Shown: positions 32,347 through 41,396, counted from the first letter of the stretch. The stretch: DNA of 64,000 nucleotides from DAOTVC01 sp034437215 (GCA_034437215.1 DAOTVC010000087.1:3281-67280), one strand, 5' to 3'. Numbers and translations: made by a program. Notes: a model not told the origin generated them from the letters alone.

Positions 32347-35034
32347 ATGGACGTCCTACTTGAGGCAATTCGACTGCTGACGGAGCCACCGGGTGACCTG
32401 GTCTACTTCCTGGTGACGCTCTTTGCACTGCAACAGGCCCTGCTACCTGCGCTGACGGCACGACGGCGCAGCCCGGAGGCGGCAGCTCCCCGCCGTTGGC
32501 TCTGGGCCATCGGTGGCGTGCTGCTGGGACGTGCCGTGCTTATCGTGCTGGCACTCCTGGGCAACGCTCAGGTGCTGAATCCCGTGGTGATCCTGCCACC
32601 CCTGGAGCGCTTCATTCAGGTGACGGGTATCGCGCTCGTCGTCTGGGCGCTCTTCAGCGCCCGTACTGCCCGCTGGCAGACCTACGTCCTGCTGCTCCTG
32701 GTCGTTGCTGCCATCGGCTTCTTCGTGATCTACGACCTTCCACAGTGGCCCCTCCTCTACGCCAACAACAGCCCCTACAACGGCACCTTCCAGGAGTGGG
32801 TCTGGGAGGTCGCTGCCATCGCGCTGCTGACCGTAGGTATCCTGGGGCAGATCGCGCTCCGCCCCCCGGAGTGGGAATGGGCGGTCGGCGCGCTTATCTT
32901 CTGGCTGGCGGGTCACGTCGCGCAGCTGCGCTGGCCCACCCCCAACGTCTACTTCTCCGACTGGGAGCGCCTGGCGGCTCTCGTGGCCTTCCCCATGCTG
33001 ACGGCGTACGTCTACCGCTTCTTCGCCGTGGGCGTCGCACCCGCCGGCACGTCGACCACACCGGTCTCCCTCGATTCGACCCCCCTGCCCTTCTCCACCA
33101 GCACCATGGACGTTCACGCCCTCCAGGCCCTGCTCGAGGGGGTGGAGACGGCGCGCGAGCTCGAACCGGCGCTCATCATCACCTCCTCCCGTCTGGCGCG
33201 CTTCCTCAAGGCTGACGTCTGCATCATCGCGCTGCGGGAGGACTCGGAGATCCCCCAGGTACGGGCTGTGGCCACCCATCCCCCCACGGGACTTCTCGAG
33301 GCTCCGCTCATCGATCTCACCCGCTACGATCTGCTGCTCCAGGTCTGGCAGGAAGGCAAGGCGCGCATTCTCCAGGAGCCCAACGCCCCACCCTGGCTCC
33401 TCCAGCTCTACCGCGTCTTGGGCTTTGCCGATCCCGGCCCCTTGCTGGTCCTGCCCCTCCAGGCGCAGGGCGAACAGGTGGGCCTTCTCTTCCTGGGGAA
33501 TCCGGAGAGCGGTGACAAGTGGAATCCCAACGCCCTGTTGGCCCCCAACATCACGGCGGCTCTCCTGGCGGCTGCCATCTCCCGCACCCAGCAGCGCGGG
33601 GCTTCCATTTTCAGCCTTCGGGAGCCGACGGAGCACCTGGAGCGCGATCTGAACACGACCATCGCCAAGGTCGAGGCGCTGGAGCAGCACAACAAGCAGC
33701 TGCAGCGCGAGGCCGAGGAGCGGGATAAGGAGGCTGCCCGGCTGCGCCAGCAGCTGGAGGAGCAGCCCAAGCAGGCCAGCGACAGCGAGCTCGCCTTCTG
33801 GCAGCAGGAGGTCAAGGAGCTCGTGGCGGACCGGGACATCCTCATTCAGGAGCGGGACCGCTTCGGGACGGAGCTGACGAAGCTGCGCCCGCACCTCCAG
33901 ACCCTCGTCACCGAACGCAACCGGCTGCGGAAGCAGGTTGCCACCATGCAGCGGGCGTTGGAGAGCCTGCGTGAGCAGGACATCGACGAGCGCATCGACC
34001 GGGGGGAGGTAGGCCTTCTCGTGACCAATGAGGTGGGCGAGATCCGCCTTGCCGATCCCCTGTCCCGGCAGATCCTCCGCATGCCCGACGGGGAGGTGAC
34101 CTGGACGCCCCTGGATGGCGCTTACGCCTCCGGTGAGTGGGTGCGGACGGTGGCGGAGCTCCTCTCGGGGAACCCCGACGCTCGTCGCTCCGCTCACCTC
34201 TCCTTCGAGGTGGGGGGGCGCGCCGTCGAGGCCGATCTGGTGACGCTCGTGGGGCGGGATGGCAAACCCGATGGTCTCGCCGTCACCCTGCAGACCGAGG
34301 GCAGTCTCGCGGCCCAACGTGAGGCCATCGCCGGTATCGCCGACGAGTTCCGTACCCCCATGACCTCCATCACCGGCTATACCGACCTGCTTCTCAACGA
34401 GCAGGTGGGGATCCTCACCGAGATCCAGCGCCAGTTCCTGGACCGGGTCAAGGCTAACGTGGAGCAGATGGGCCAGCTCTTGAACGATCTCGTGCGCCTG
34501 GCCTCGCCCGATGCTCGCGGGGTGAATCTCGAACCGCAGCCCATCAACGTCGCCAAGATCGTACAAGCCGGCGTGGAGGGGCTCGAGGCGCGCTTCCGCG
34601 AGCGGAATCTGGAGGTGAAATTGAACGTGCCCGAGGATCTGCCGCCCGTGCGCGCCGACCGGGACAGTCTCTACCAGGTCATGATCCGGCTGCTCTCCAA
34701 TGCTGCCCTCTGCTCGCGGGAGGGCACGGAGGTCGTGGTGGACGCCATGACGGCGGAAGGGGAACAGGTCAAGGGAAACGGCGCGGGTTACATCGAGGTT
34801 AGTGTAACCGATACCGGAGGCGGGATCGCCCCGGAGGACTTCCCCAAGGTCTTCCGGCGCTTTTACCGGGCCGACCAACCCCTGGTCCAGGGGATGGGGG
34901 AGCGGGGGGTGGGTATGGCGGTCGCCAAGACCCTCGTCGAGGCCAACGGCGGCGAGATCTGGGTGGAGACGGAGCCCGGCAAGGGGAGCACCTTTGCCTT
35001 CACGCTCCCCGTGTATGAGAACAATGGTGCATAA
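32347..35034 (+). CDS. Membrane histidine-kinase-like sensor with Asp in place of the phosphoacceptor His
   Basis: The 895-residue protein has about seven N-terminal transmembrane helices (to about 235), a GAF-like domain (about 255-420), a coiled coil (about 435-555), a PAS-like segment (about 560-655), a DHp-like region and a C-terminal HATPase domain. In the H-box the sequence is IADEFRTPMTSI: where kinases have SHELRTP, this protein has ADEFRTP, so Asp666 replaces the His. The ATP-binding boxes are kept (LLSNAA, DTGGGI, VFRRFYRA, GERGVGMAVAK). It may therefore bind ATP without autophosphorylating in the normal way. GGGAG precedes the ATG. The degV gene overlaps its end by 11 bp; no response regulator adjoins it. 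Confidence 0.88.
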   Translation: MDVLLEAIRLLTEPPGDLVYFLVTLFALQQALLPALTARRRSPEAAAPRRWLWAIGGVLLGRAVLIVLALLGNAQVLNPVVILPPLERFIQVTGIALVVWALFSARTARWQTYVLLLLVVAAIGFFVIYDLPQWPLLYANNSPYNGTFQEWVWEVAAIALLTVGILGQIALRPPEWEWAVGALIFWLAGHVAQLRWPTPNVYFSDWERLAALVAFPMLTAYVYRFFAVGVAPAGTSTTPVSLDSTPLPFSTSTMDVHALQALLEGVETARELEPALIITSSRLARFLKADVCIIALREDSEIPQVRAVATHPPTGLLEAPLIDLTRYDLLLQVWQEGKARILQEPNAPPWLLQLYRVLGFADPGPLLVLPLQAQGEQVGLLFLGNPESGDKWNPNALLAPNITAALLAAAISRTQQRGASIFSLREPTEHLERDLNTTIAKVEALEQHNKQLQREAEERDKEAARLRQQLEEQPKQASDSELAFWQQEVKELVADRDILIQERDRFGTELTKLRPHLQTLVTERNRLRKQVATMQRALESLREQDIDERIDRGEVGLLVTNEVGEIRLADPLSRQILRMPDGEVTWTPLDGAYASGEWVRTVAELLSGNPDARRSAHLSFEVGGRAVEADLVTLVGRDGKPDGLAVTLQTEGSLAAQREAIAGIADEFRTPMTSITGYTDLLLNEQVGILTEIQRQFLDRVKANVEQMGQLLNDLVRLASPDARGVNLEPQPINVAKIVQAGVEGLEARFRERNLEVKLNVPEDLPPVRADRDSLYQVMIRLLSNAALCSREGTEVVVDAMTAEGEQVKGNGAGYIEVSVTDTGGGIAPEDFPKVFRRFYRADQPLVQGMGERGVGMAVAKTLVEANGGEIWVETEPGKGSTFAFTLPVYENNGA

Positions 35035-35899
35035 AACGGGCCTGATCACCGACAGCACCTGCGACATCCCGGAGAGCCTGCTCGCGCGCTACGAGATCCT
35101 CGTCGTGCCCGCTTACATCGTCTGGGGCGAAGACTTCTACCGGGATCGGGTGGAGCTGGAGCCCGTGGAGTTCTACCGGCGGCTGGAGGAGGACCCCGTC
35201 TATCCGACGACGGCCCACCCCACGCCCGAGGACTTCGTCACCGCGTACGAGAGGCTGCGGGATCAGGGTGTCGAGGAGCTCGTCGTCGTCACCGTGAGCA
35301 GCGCCATGAGCGGTACTTTTGACGCGGCCCAGCAGGCCGGCACTCAGGTCGATCTGCCCGTTCACCTGGTGGACGCCCGGGGACCGACGCTGAGTTCAGG
35401 TTGGCAGACGCTGGCGGCAGCGCGGGCCCGGGAGGACGGAGGGGACGCCGAGGCCATGGTCGCGGCTGCGGCAGCCGCCCGGCGCACCATGGTCCAGTAC
35501 GTGGCCCTCGATACGATGGAGTATCTCCAGAAGGGCGGGCGCATCGGGCGGGCGACGCAGCTGATCGGCTCGCTGCTCAACATCAAACCGCTGGTGCGGA
35601 TCGACCACGAGGCGGGTGTGGTGGAGTCGGCGGGGCGCGCCCGCACCCACTCGAAGGCCGTCGATGCCCTCTACGAGACCTTCTTTGCGGAGCTGCAGCC
35701 GCAGGAGGGTGAGCGCCTGCACGTCGCGGTGCTTCACGGCAACGTTCCCGACGAGGCAGAAGCGCTGGCGGAGCGGGTCCGCCGGGAGTACGCGCCCGAG
35801 GAGCTCCTCATCAACATCACCGGCCCCGTGCTGGGTGTCCACACCGGCCCCCGCGCCCTGGCCCTCTGCGGGTACGCGGAAACTCCTCACTCCCAGTAG
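35024..35899 (+). CDS. DegV-family fatty-acid-binding protein
   Basis: About 291 residues. GLITDSTCDIPESLLARY at the N terminus, VTVSSAMSGTFDAAQQA near 88, and the C-terminal GPVLGVHTGPRALAL are DegV signatures. In Firmicutes the homologue FakB binds a fatty acid and presents it to FakA for phosphorylation; no fakA is present here. The ATG at 35024 lies inside the last codons of the kinase-like gene, which suggests translational coupling. It overlaps the convergent lipoprotein gene by 13 bp. Confidence 0.92.
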   Translation: MVHKTGLITDSTCDIPESLLARYEILVVPAYIVWGEDFYRDRVELEPVEFYRRLEEDPVYPTTAHPTPEDFVTAYERLRDQGVEELVVVTVSSAMSGTFDAAQQAGTQVDLPVHLVDARGPTLSSGWQTLAAARAREDGGDAEAMVAAAAAARRTMVQYVALDTMEYLQKGGRIGRATQLIGSLLNIKPLVRIDHEAGVVESAGRARTHSKAVDALYETFFAELQPQEGERLHVAVLHGNVPDEAEALAERVRREYAPEELLINITGPVLGVHTGPRALALCGYAETPHSQ

Positions 35900-37014
35900 G
35901 GCGCCTCCCAGCTGTCGAGCAGGGTCGTCGTCCCGTCGGCGAGGCGCCAGCCGCCCTCCGTCCTCACCACCGACCACTCCACCTCCCAGAGCCGCGCCAC
36001 CACCCGCCCGCCCTCGTTGTCCCAGGCGGTGACGATGGCGGAGACCCGGGCGTTGTTCTCGTCCCCCACGCCGGAGAGCCGGCTGACGTTCCCTGCCTCG
36101 ACCGCCAGGGTCGTGGCGAAGCCGTCGGCCCACTCTCCGTAGGGCCGGGTCGCGCGGGCCGCCTCGGTCATGAGCCCGTAGGCCCCTGGCAGGTCGCGGT
36201 CGTCGAGGGCCAGGTAGAAGGAGACGAGGGCGTACTCCGGTCGGTGGGTGGGATAGGCGTGGGGGCGGTCGAGGTAGAACCACTCCCAGCGGTCGGAGGT
36301 CCAGCCGTAGGTCTGCCCGTCCCAGGTGAAGACCACCTGCCAGGCTAAGGAGGGCGCGGCCGTGTCCCGGTGCCCTTCGATGATCTCGTCCGCCAGGTCG
36401 CCGTCGGCGTTCTCGAAGCGAATGCCCGCGTCCCCTTTGAAGGCGCCCAGGAGCCGGTAGCCCTCCCCCTCCCAGACGTAGAGGTGGAGCAGCGTCTGGT
36501 TCTCCTCGGCGTGCCCGAAGATGGCGATCTCGGGACGCCCGTCGGCGTTGACGTCGCGCACCTGCACGTCGCAGACGGCGTACTGGCCCAGACCGTAGTC
36601 GGGGTCACCGGGCTCGACGGAGGCCGGAGGCAGCGGATAGAAGAGCTCCTCCTCCAGGACGAAGGCGCTCAGCCGGGCGGGAGCGGCGTTGGGCTGGTGG
36701 GCGAGGGCCAACCACTCCGGCGAGCCGTCGGCGTCGGTGTCCTCGTAGCGCAGGCAGACGAGCTCCGCCTCTCCGGCGGCGGCCAGAACGCGCGCCAGGC
36801 CCCGCTTCGCCCTCTCGGAGAGGAGGGCGGGATTGGGCGTGGGGACGGGAGTCGCCGTGGGGGTCGGTAGGGGGGTGGCGGTCGGTTCGGGTGTCGCCGT
36901 CGGGGACGCTGTGGCGCTGGCCTGTGGCAGGAGCGTGAGCGGGGCTGCCGTGGGCGGAGGAGCACACGCAGCCAGCAGCCCGAGCAGGAGGAGTAACTTC
37001 CCAACGTTGTTCAT
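35887..37014 (-). CDS. Lipoprotein with Thr-Pro linker and FG-GAP-like repeats, function unknown
   Basis: About 375 residues. A lipoprotein signal (LLLLLGLLAAC) is followed by a long Thr/Pro/Ala linker (about 25-60). The rest has DxDxDG-type loops that look like calcium-binding FG-GAP or VCBS units (YEDTDADGSPEWLAL, VRDVNADGRPEIAIFG, FENADGDLADEII) and a C-terminal alpha-beta part resembling NTF2-like lipoprotein tails. It should sit on the outer membrane face. The start is uncertain: ATG 37014 or GTG 37023. Confidence 0.8.
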   Translation of the reverse strand: MNNVGKLLLLLGLLAACAPPPTAAPLTLLPQASATASPTATPEPTATPLPTPTATPVPTPNPALLSERAKRGLARVLAAAGEAELVCLRYEDTDADGSPEWLALAHQPNAAPARLSAFVLEEELFYPLPPASVEPGDPDYGLGQYAVCDVQVRDVNADGRPEIAIFGHAEENQTLLHLYVWEGEGYRLLGAFKGDAGIRFENADGDLADEIIEGHRDTAAPSLAWQVVFTWDGQTYGWTSDRWEWFYLDRPHAYPTHRPEYALVSFYLALDDRDLPGAYGLMTEAARATRPYGEWADGFATTLAVEAGNVSRLSGVGDENNARVSAIVTAWDNEGGRVVARLWEVEWSVVRTEGGWRLADGTTTLLDSWEAPYWE

Positions 37015-37033
37015 CGCCGGCACGCGTCCCTGC

Positions 37034-38236
37034 TCATCCTGGGAGCCCGTTCAGGTCTCTGCCCAGGGAGCGTGACATCAGCCAGCGCTCCCAGCGCTCC
37101 AGCGCCTCCTCGAGCCGCTCCTCGGGCTGCACCAACGAGATGCGTACGTACCCCTCTCCGTGGGGGCCGAAGGCGGTGCCCGGGGAGACGGAGACGCCCG
37201 TCTCCTCGAGGAGCGTCGAGGCGAAGCCGGCGCTCGTGCCGTAGATCTCCGGGATCTCCACCCAGACGTAGAGGGTGGCCTCGTAGGGCGCGTACCAGAG
37301 GTTCATACGGTCCAGAGCGCGGGTGATCCTCCGCCTGCGCCGAGCGTAGGTGGCGTTGCGCTCCTCGTGCCAGGAGGGGGGCAGATCGAGGGCGACGGCA
37401 GCGGCCCGCTGGATGGGGTGGAAGATGCCCGTGTCGGCGTTGGTCTTCACGCGGGCCAGGGTGGCGATGGCCTCCGGGTTGCCGACGACCATGCCCACGC
37501 GCCAACCTGCCATGTTCACCATCTTGGAGAGCGAGTTGAACTCGATGGCGACCTCCTTCGCTCCCGGGACCTGGAGCACGCTGGGCACCGGGCTCCCGCT
37601 CCAGACGACCTCGCTGTAGGGGTTGTCGTAGGCCAACAGGAGGTCGTGCTCCTGCGCGTAGGCCACGGCCGCGGTGAGGAAATCGAGATCTGCGACGGCG
37701 GAGGTGGGGTTGTGAGGGTAGTTCAGCCAGAGGACCCGCGCCTGCGCGACGACCTCGTCGGGTATGGCAGCGAAATCGGGCAGGAAGTCGTTCTCCCGCA
37801 GCAGGGGCATGCGGTAGAGCTCCCCCCCGGCGAGGAGGGCAGGCATACGGTAGGTGGGGTAGCCGGGATCGGGCACGAGCACGTAGGTGCCGGGATCGAC
37901 GAAGGCGGTGGGGACGTGGTGGATGCCCTCCTTGGAGCCGATGAGGGCCAGCACCTCGCACTCCCAATCGAGACCCACGTCAAAGCGGCGCTTGTAGAAG
38001 GCGGCCGCGGCCTGACGGAAGCAGGGATCACCGTAGAAGCCGGCGTAGCCGTGGGTGCCGGATTCGCGGGCTGCCTCCTCCAGGGCATCGATGACCACTG
38101 CGGGTGGGGCGAGGTCAGGGCTGCCGATGTCCAGCCGGATCACGTCGATCCCCTCGGCCTGCAGCTCGCGGATGCGCTTGCCCAGCGCGGCGAAGACGTA
38201 GGTGGGCAGATCCTGAATACGTTGCGCGATCTTCAT
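37034..38236 (-). CDS. LL-diaminopimelate aminotransferase-like PLP enzyme
   Basis: About 400 residues, a fold-type I aminotransferase. It closely follows the DapL pattern: ALIGSKEGIHHVPTAFVDPG, VPDPGYPTYRMPALLAGG, LWLNYPHNPTSAV, and the PLP lysine in FNSLSKMVNMAGWRVG. DapL makes LL-diaminopimelate from tetrahydrodipicolinate for lysine and peptidoglycan; related enzymes use alanine or aspartate, so the substrate is not certain. ATG 38236 has GAGGAG upstream. No other lysine-pathway gene is in the window. Confidence 0.87.
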   Translation of the reverse strand: MKIAQRIQDLPTYVFAALGKRIRELQAEGIDVIRLDIGSPDLAPPAVVIDALEEAARESGTHGYAGFYGDPCFRQAAAAFYKRRFDVGLDWECEVLALIGSKEGIHHVPTAFVDPGTYVLVPDPGYPTYRMPALLAGGELYRMPLLRENDFLPDFAAIPDEVVAQARVLWLNYPHNPTSAVADLDFLTAAVAYAQEHDLLLAYDNPYSEVVWSGSPVPSVLQVPGAKEVAIEFNSLSKMVNMAGWRVGMVVGNPEAIATLARVKTNADTGIFHPIQRAAAVALDLPPSWHEERNATYARRRRRITRALDRMNLWYAPYEATLYVWVEIPEIYGTSAGFASTLLEETGVSVSPGTAFGPHGEGYVRISLVQPEERLEEALERWERWLMSRSLGRDLNGLPG

Positions 38237-38309
38237 CCTGCTCCTCTGTTCAGAAGAATTTCGTCTATGATACCACAGCACCAGAAGAGTTGCCATTACA
38301 CTATGAACG

Positions 38310-38337
38310 TTGACAGCCCTTCTCGATGTGTTACCAT
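38310..38337 (+). promoter_or_regulatory. Promoter upstream of the dideoxysugar genes
   Basis: TTGACA (38310-38315), a 16-bp spacer and TACCAT (38332-38337). The rest of the 38237-38562 gap holds two heptamer arrays and no gene. Confidence 0.4.
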
Positions 38338-38416
38338 CCTCCTGGATTTAAAGGGAGGTCTTGGGGCAAGAGCGTATACGGTTGAAGTGGCCCGATCCGG
38401 TCGGAAGTTACCAGAT

Positions 38417-38437
38417 GAAACGTGAAGCGTGAAACGT
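38417..38437. repeat. Heptamer tandem array, GAAACGT family
   Basis: Three exact-period units: GAAACGT, GAAGCGT, GAAACGT. Confidence 0.75.
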
Positions 38438-38488
38438 AAAGTTCACATCTTGGTCAACTCAAGCGAGACACTGCGCAGTTTCACACGA

Positions 38489-38544
38489 CCTGATCCCTTG
38501 TCCCTGATCCCTGATCCCTTGTCCTTAATCCCTGATCCCTGCAA
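38489..38544. repeat. Heptamer tandem array, CCTNNTC family
   Basis: Eight units with strict period 7: CCTGATC, CCTTGTC, CCTGATC, CCTGATC, CCTTGTC, CTTAATC, CCTGATC, CCTGCAA. It ends just before the ribosome-binding site of the next gene. Confidence 0.85.
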
Positions 38545-38562
38545 TCCCAACGGAGGCCATAG

Positions 38563-39570
38563 TTGACAACAAGAACGCCGGAGACCGCCTTCTGGCACCA
38601 ACGCCCCGTCCTCGTGACGGGCTGCACGGGCCTGCTCGGCTCGTGGTTGACGGCGGCCCTCGTGGAGGCCGGCGCCCTCGTCGTCGGGCTCATCCGCGAC
38701 GCGGTGCCGCACTCCTACCTCAACCGCTCGGGGACGCGGGCGCGCATCCGCGTCGTCCACGGTGACGTGACCGACTACGCGCTCCTGGAGCGGGCCCTCA
38801 ACGAGTACGAGATCGATGCCGTCTTTCATCTCGCGGCGCAGACCATCGTCAGCATCGCCAACCGCGCCCCCCTCTCGACCTTCGAGGCCAATGTGCGGGG
38901 GACCTGGACGCTTCTGGAGGCCGCCCGCCGCTCACCCACGGTGACCCGTATCGTCGTCGCCTCCAGCGACAAGGCCTACGGCGATCCCCCCGCTCTGCCT
39001 GCCACCGAGGAGATGCCCCTGCGCGGGGAGCATCCCTACGACGTCTCCAAGAGCGCGGCGGACCTCATCGCCCGCTCCTACGCCGAGACCTACGGGATGC
39101 CCATCGCCATCACCCGCTGCGCCAACCTCTACGGGGGTGGGGACCTCAACTGGAACCGCATCATCCCCGGCACCATCCGCGACGCGCTGGAGGGGCGGCG
39201 GCCCATCATCCGCTCCGACGGCACGCCCCGCCGGGACTACCTCTACGTGCGGGACGCCGTCCGCGCCTACCTGATGCTGGCGGAGGCGTTGGAGCGGGGC
39301 GAGATCCGCGGCGAGGCTTTCAACGGCGAGGCCTTCAACTGCGGGACGAGCGAGCCCCTCTCCGTCCTGGCGATCGTGAGACAGATCCTCGCGCTGGTGC
39401 CCGGCGCACAGCCGGAGCCGGTGATCCTCGGACAGGCGCCCAACGAGATCCAGGACCAGTACCTCGACAGCTCCAAGATCCGCCGCAGGGTGGGCTGGGA
39501 GCCGCAGTGGTCGCGGGAGGAGGCGCTGCAGGAGACCATCGCCTGGTACGCGCGCTTTTTGGACGTGTAA
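38563..39570 (+). CDS. NAD-dependent sugar dehydratase/epimerase, CDP-glucose 4,6-dehydratase-like
   Basis: The 335-residue SDR-family protein has the NAD-binding GCTGLLGSWL (near 20), HLAAQTIV, and the active-site HPYDVSKSAADLIARSY (YxxxK). The sequence best fits CDP-glucose or GDP-mannose 4,6-dehydratases (RfbG type: SSDKAYGDP, DYLYVRDAVRAYL). The start appears to be TTG at 38563, because GGAGG lies seven bases upstream and no ATG fits. The next gene, 17 bp on, is RfbH-like, which supports CDP-glucose as substrate. No RfbF-like cytidylyltransferase is in the window. Confidence 0.85.
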   Translation: MTTRTPETAFWHQRPVLVTGCTGLLGSWLTAALVEAGALVVGLIRDAVPHSYLNRSGTRARIRVVHGDVTDYALLERALNEYEIDAVFHLAAQTIVSIANRAPLSTFEANVRGTWTLLEAARRSPTVTRIVVASSDKAYGDPPALPATEEMPLRGEHPYDVSKSAADLIARSYAETYGMPIAITRCANLYGGGDLNWNRIIPGTIRDALEGRRPIIRSDGTPRRDYLYVRDAVRAYLMLAEALERGEIRGEAFNGEAFNCGTSEPLSVLAIVRQILALVPGAQPEPVILGQAPNEIQDQYLDSSKIRRRVGWEPQWSREEALQETIAWYARFLDV

Positions 39571-39587
39571 ACGTCAGTGGAGGCATG

Positions 39588-40892
39588 ATGCAGGATAGCA
39601 AATGGATTGAGGGGGCGCAGCAGGTACGGGCCGAGATTCTGCGGCTGGTGGGCGAGTACTACCGGCTGGCCCACGGGCAGGAGCCCTTCGTGCCCGGTGA
39701 GACCTTCGTCAACTACGGGGGGCGGGTCTACGACGAGCGGGAGCTGCAGGCCGCGACGGAAGCGGTGCTCGACTTCTGGCTCACCGACGGCCCCCGGGTC
39801 GCGGCCTTCTCCACAGCGCTCGCCCGCTACCAGGGGCTGGAGCAGGTGCTGCCCGTGAACTCAGGCTCGTCGGCGAACCTGATCGCCCTGGCGGCCCTGC
39901 GCTCGGAGCAGCTGGAGCGGCCGCTCCTCCCGGGTGACGAGGTGATCACGCCCGCTGCGACCTTCGCCACGACGGTGGCCCCCATCGTGCAGCAGGCGCT
40001 CGTCCCCGTCTTCGTCGACTGCCGCCTGGGCACCTACAACATCGACGTGGCGCTCCTCGACGCGGCCCTCTCGGAGCGGACGCGCGCCCTCTTCGTGCCC
40101 CACATCCTGGGGAACCCCGTGGAGATGGATCGCGTGCTGGACTTCGCCCAGGCGCACGACCTCTACGTCATCGAGGATACCTGCGACGCCCTCGGCTCCC
40201 GCTACGGCGGTCGCCCCTGCGGCAGCTTCGGGCACCTCTCCACCTACAGCTTCTACCCCGCTCACCACATCACGACGGGTGAGGGGGGCGCCCTGGGCAC
40301 CGACGACGAACGCCTCTACTGCATCGCCCGTACGCTGCGCGACTGGGGGCGCGCCTATCCCTGCGGCGACGAACCGGGAGGCCGGGTCGGGGGCGTGGAG
40401 GGGGCGTACGACCCCCGCTACACCTTCACCGAGATCGGCTACAACCTCAAGTTCACCGAGGTCGCCGCCGCCATCGGTCTGCCCCAGCTGGAGAAGCTGT
40501 CCGACTTCGTGGCGGCGCGGAAGCGCAACTTCGAGGTCCTCTACAGGGGGCTGCAGCCTTACGAGGAGCACCTCGTGCTGCCCGTCTGGGCGCCGAAGGC
40601 CGATCCGGCGTGGTTCGCCTTCACGCTGGCGGTGCGGGAGGGCGCGCCCTTCACCCGGGAGGAGCTCGACGCCCACCTCAACGCCCACCTCATCGAGACC
40701 CGCTACCTCTTCGCGGGCAACATCCTCGAACAGCCCGCCTACCGCCACATCCCCCACCGGGTTGCCACCCCCCTGACGGAGACCGATCGGGTGCTGCGCT
40801 CGGCCTTCTTCATCGGCTGTTACCCCGGCATGGACGCGCCCCGGTTGGCTTACGTGCTCGAAGTCTTCGAGGCCTTCTTCACGAAGCTGTAG
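39588..40892 (+). CDS. CDP-4-keto-6-deoxyglucose 3-dehydratase-like (RfbH/DegT-family)
   Basis: About 434 residues. It belongs to the DegT/DnrJ/EryC1 aminotransferase-like family but has His where the PLP lysine is expected: TYSFYPAHHITTGEGG. This is the hallmark of RfbH (E1), a PMP- and 2Fe-2S-dependent 3-dehydratase that makes 3,6-dideoxyhexoses, also seen in ColD. Other parts fit: VLPVNSGSSANLIAL, PAATFATTVAPI, EDTCDALGSRYGG. Cysteines in the second half could hold the Fe-S cluster. GGAGG is 4 bp before ATG 39588. It likely works directly after the upstream dehydratase. Confidence 0.9.
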   Translation: MQDSKWIEGAQQVRAEILRLVGEYYRLAHGQEPFVPGETFVNYGGRVYDERELQAATEAVLDFWLTDGPRVAAFSTALARYQGLEQVLPVNSGSSANLIALAALRSEQLERPLLPGDEVITPAATFATTVAPIVQQALVPVFVDCRLGTYNIDVALLDAALSERTRALFVPHILGNPVEMDRVLDFAQAHDLYVIEDTCDALGSRYGGRPCGSFGHLSTYSFYPAHHITTGEGGALGTDDERLYCIARTLRDWGRAYPCGDEPGGRVGGVEGAYDPRYTFTEIGYNLKFTEVAAAIGLPQLEKLSDFVAARKRNFEVLYRGLQPYEEHLVLPVWAPKADPAWFAFTLAVREGAPFTREELDAHLNAHLIETRYLFAGNILEQPAYRHIPHRVATPLTETDRVLRSAFFIGCYPGMDAPRLAYVLEVFEAFFTKL

Positions 40893-40952
40893 CTCGTTCG
40901 TCTCGCTGCGTTTAGCGTTGAGATCTGCGAACCGGCAACGCCTGCGCCCTTT

Positions 40953-41150
40953 ACCTACCCCCATCCCCTGGCCCCTTCCCCCGCAGCGCACCTGGGTTTG
41001 CTGCGGGGCACTCCGTGCGGGGGAAGGGGAACTTTTTCAAGTGTGGAGTTGCGCGGCGCCACAGCGCCGCGCAACTCCACACTAAATAGAACACCCCCCT
41101 CCCCACGGCGCGTAGCGCCGAAGGGGAGGGGGCCAGGGGGAGGGGCCGCT
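40953..41150. repeat. Nested palindromic intergenic element
   Basis: Three hairpins lie in a row. The first pairs CCCCTTCCCCCGCA with TGCGGGGGAAGGGG (about 40973-41030). The second is a perfect 20-bp stem with a CACA loop (41040-41059 and 41064-41083). The third pairs CCCCTCCCC with GGGGAGGGG around a smaller GGCGC stem (about 41096-41131). Outer arms CCCTGGCCCC and GGGGCCAGGGG also pair. No ORF of interest lies inside. It looks like a MITE- or REP-type element. The remainder to 41396 shows no gene. Confidence 0.75.
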
Positions 41151-41323
41151 GTGATCAGCCTGGGTTGTGACCTAAGCACACCAGCGCCACCGCTAGCGCT
41201 GCTTTGGCAAGGAGCACCAGCGTGAACGGCGACTGGCGTGGGCATCCAAGCAGCTGGGAAGAGACGCTATCCCTACAGGCCGCGGTCCCGTCATCGGGAA
41301 GTTACTTCTTTACAGACCCACGC

Positions 41324-41351
41324 TTGTGACTTCGGCTCTTTGTGGTAGATT
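41324..41351 (+). promoter_or_regulatory. Possible promoter of the PfkB kinase-ahcY pair
   Basis: TTGTGA (41324-41329), a 16-bp spacer and TAGATT (41346-41351). Confidence 0.35.
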
Positions 41352-41396
41352 GTCCCTCAGATGCAACCATATCCGTTTGGGTGAGAGGGGAGCCAG

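Noticed and set aside
32443..35067. An 874-codon frame antisense to the histidine-kinase-like gene
   Set aside because: It is the complement of a gene with clear domains; the composition is typical of antisense shadows.
41150..41396. Possible SAH or SAM riboswitch before the kinase-ahcY pair
   Set aside because: I looked for the SAH riboswitch core and other SAM-family cores and saw only partial likeness (GGAGCACCAGCG). Not enough to call.
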